A stretch of 34,338 bases of DNA. Source: Burkholderiales bacterium (lineage in GTDB: Bacteria > Pseudomonadota > Gammaproteobacteria > Burkholderiales > Ga0077523). The stretch is from positions 1 to 34,338 of the forward strand of contig JAIEQG010000104.1 in NCBI GenBank assembly GCA_019747905.1, given 5' to 3'. The position numbers and the translations under genes are program-made. The notes below the pieces were generated by a model. That model was given only the letters and a program-made list of their open reading frames with translations, was not told where the DNA came from and did not search any database. The first letter of the stretch is position 1; each line of letters starts with the position of its first letter. Shown here piece after piece: positions 32,875 through 34,338 of the stretch.

Positions 32875-33822
32875 ATGTTCGATATCCTCGCACCGATCTT
32901 CGCCCTGATCGCGCTGGCCTACGCGAGTCGCAAGTTGAACGTACTCGGGCCCAATGCCTACCTCGAGCTCAATCGGTTCGTGGCCAGCCTGGCGTTGCCG
33001 GCGTTGATATTCGACAACGTCGCCCACGTCACCCCGGCTGAGCTCAACCAGCCGGAATTCGTCGCCGCCTTCGGCATCGGCGCATTCGCCGTGATGGCCG
33101 TGCCGATATTCTTCGCTCGTGGCGGACGCTCGTTCGGCGATCGCGCGCTCGATGGGCTGAGCGCCTCCTATCCGAATACGGGCTACATCGGCTTTCCGCT
33201 CGCGTTTCTCGCCTACGGTGCAGCCAGCGCGCCGGGCGCGACCATCGCGGCCGTGTTCACCACCTGCGTGTTGTTCGGGTCCGCGATCGCGCTGCTGGAG
33301 TGGGATCTGCATCGCGGGCATGCGTTCGGCGCCACCGTGATGAAAGTCGGCTCGTCGTTGCTGCGCAATCCCATCGTGCTGGCGCCCATCGCCGCGCTCA
33401 CGGTGACCTTCGGGTGGGTCGAGGTTCCCGCCGCCGCCGATCGGGTGGTGAAGCTGCTCGCCGGCTCGGCCGGACCCTGTGCACTGGTCGCCCACGGCCT
33501 TTTTCTCGCGCGCGACGATGCAAGCAATGCACGGCCTTGGGCTGCGGCGCTGCGGCCGCGGCCATTGGCCTTGGTGACGCTGAAGGTGCTGATTCAGCCA
33601 TTGGTCACCGCGCTGATCGTGGTCTACGTCTTCGGGTTGAGGGGAATGGAAGCCCAGCTGGTCGTTGTGTTGAGCGCGCTGCCGACCGGCACGGGAGCTT
33701 TCATGCTCGCGGACTTGTACAAACGCGACCTCGAAGTGACCTCGACCACGATCATGGTCTCCACCATCCTGTCCGCGATCACGCTATCGATCTGTCTCGT
33801 GATGTTGCCGCGGTGGCTTTGA
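32875..33822 (+). CDS. AEC-family transporter
   Basis: A 315-residue inner-membrane protein of the auxin-efflux-carrier family, permeases for small carboxylates and similar anions. ATG 32875 is used because the frame upstream of it is non-coding in character and the transporter begins directly (MFDILAPIFALIALAYASRK). About ten hydrophobic segments are seen, with the family hallmarks FVASLALPALIFDNVA near the N-terminus, SASYPNTGYIGFPL (unwound helix with Asn-Thr-Gly), and VLSALPTGTGAFMLADLY in the second half. It is monocistronic, ending at a clear terminator. Substrate unknown. Confidence 0.92.
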   Translation: MFDILAPIFALIALAYASRKLNVLGPNAYLELNRFVASLALPALIFDNVAHVTPAELNQPEFVAAFGIGAFAVMAVPIFFARGGRSFGDRALDGLSASYPNTGYIGFPLAFLAYGAASAPGATIAAVFTTCVLFGSAIALLEWDLHRGHAFGATVMKVGSSLLRNPIVLAPIAALTVTFGWVEVPAAADRVVKLLAGSAGPCALVAHGLFLARDDASNARPWAAALRPRPLALVTLKVLIQPLVTALIVVYVFGLRGMEAQLVVVLSALPTGTGAFMLADLYKRDLEVTSTTIMVSTILSAITLSICLVMLPRWL

Positions 33823-33982
33823 GCGGCGGCGGGTTGCGTTCGGATGCCGGGCTACTTCAAGTGGAAGGCACGGAGCGTGGGATTCGTGCAGCCCACATGC
33901 CGGTAGAATCCGAATCGTTGCCCGCGGGGCAAGTGCAGATGATGGCGATGGCGTTGTGTTCGGAATTCAGTGCAGGCGAATG

Positions 33983-34011
33983 GGCACCCAGCCCGCTCGG
34001 GTGCCTTGTTT
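33983..34011 (+). terminator. Rho-independent terminator after the AEC gene
   Basis: GGCACCC (33983-33989) and GGGTGCC (33999-34005) form a 7-bp stem with a 9-nt loop, followed directly by TTGTTT. It lies 160 bp after the AEC stop. A further 6-bp hairpin (TTGCCC/GGGCAA, 33918-33932) lies between. The rest of 33823-34138 holds no gene; the last 120 bp probably carry the promoter of the next gene. Confidence 0.6.
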
Positions 34012-34138
34012 CAGGGCGAGCCTGGGTGCCCCGCTCGCATCGCGCGCCGCCACCGAGCTCGCAGCACGCTTATCGGATGACAACGAAGATCTGAACCATT
34101 TCGGGCCGAACGATTTTCGACTCGAGGAGGACTTGGCT

Positions 34139-34338
34139 ATGGCAAAAGCAGTGGTGATCGAGCAGTACGGCGGCCCCGAAGTCTTGAAGCTGAAGGAGGT
34201 TCAGGTGGCCGCGCCAGAGCCGAATCAGGTGCGGTTGCAGCACACAAGCATCGGCGTGAACTTCCACGATGTGTACGTTCGATCGGGCCTGTACAAGACA
34301 CTGCAATTACCCGGCATTCCCGGCATCGAGGCGGCAGG
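34139..34338 (+). CDS. Quinone oxidoreductase / zinc-independent MDR enzyme (5' part)
   Basis: Only 66 codons are in the window. The start ATG 34139 follows a strong SD (GAGGAGG, 9 nt upstream). The N-terminus reads MAKAVVIEQYGGPEVLKLKE, then LQHTSIGVNFHDVYVRSGLY and LPGIPGIEAA, the typical opening of NADPH:quinone oxidoreductase (QOR-like) medium-chain dehydrogenases; the NFHDVYxRxGLY block is diagnostic. Such enzymes reduce quinones with NADPH and lack the catalytic zinc. The nucleotide-binding domain is outside the window. Confidence 0.93.
   Translation, partial: MAKAVVIEQYGGPEVLKLKEVQVAAPEPNQVRLQHTSIGVNFHDVYVRSGLYKTLQLPGIPGIEAA

Overview
The window reads as chromosomal DNA of a high-GC Gram-negative bacterium, most likely a pseudomonadotan near the Burkholderiales. 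The evidence is a giant signal-peptide-bearing adhesin with a haemagglutinin-type NPxG domain, a PEP-CTERM (exosortase-sorted) protein, two secreted haem c proteins, lipoproteins, a Tat substrate and short high-GC intergenic REP-like hairpins. No tRNA, rRNA, CRISPR array, transposase or phage gene was recognised.

Layout. (1) 1-12023, minus strand: one uninterrupted reading frame of 4007 codons that runs off the left edge. It encodes a leukotoxin-LktA-like filamentous adhesin built from two kinds of internal repeat, with a sigma70-like promoter and a hairpin-rich leader of about 200 nt. (2) 12492-14770: a small secreted protein, a small Cys-containing protein on the opposite strand, and a flavin monooxygenase of the Baeyer-Villiger type. 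(3) 14755-22361, minus strand: a PEP-CTERM protein with an apparent frameshift in its signal peptide, a DUF7002-like protein, a LysE exporter, a Tat-exported DsrE-like protein, a cupin, a CPA2 cation/proton antiporter, a sulfatase interrupted by an in-frame amber codon 18 codons before its catalytic cysteine, and a small conserved-looking ORF. (4) 22414-30395, minus strand: ChaA-type antiporter, glutathione S-transferase, quinol-monooxygenase-like protein, two lipoproteins and a membrane protein in close succession, then a secreted Cys-rich protein, a STAS-like protein, a DHFR/RibD-like reductase, a TIR protein with four membrane helices, and a P460-like cytochrome. (5) 30396-31094: a non-coding stretch holding a 341-bp composite element in which two inverted REP-like hairpins bracket eight tandem 31-bp palindromic units. 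(6) 31095-34338: a di-haem oxidoreductase (minus), an AEC transporter (plus) with a good terminator, and the start of a zinc-independent quinone oxidoreductase (plus, cut by the edge).

How the genes fit together. Most of the window is cell-envelope and export biology (adhesin, exosortase substrate, lipoproteins, periplasmic haem proteins) mixed with ion antiport and small redox or detoxification enzymes. Tight spacing suggests two minus-strand transcription units, about 26935 to 22170 and 19322 to 15530, but no single pathway ties them together. The most unusual items are the composite REP/minisatellite element, the second repeat class inside the adhesin, the structured adhesin leader, and two genes that look newly broken (sulfatase and PEP-CTERM protein).
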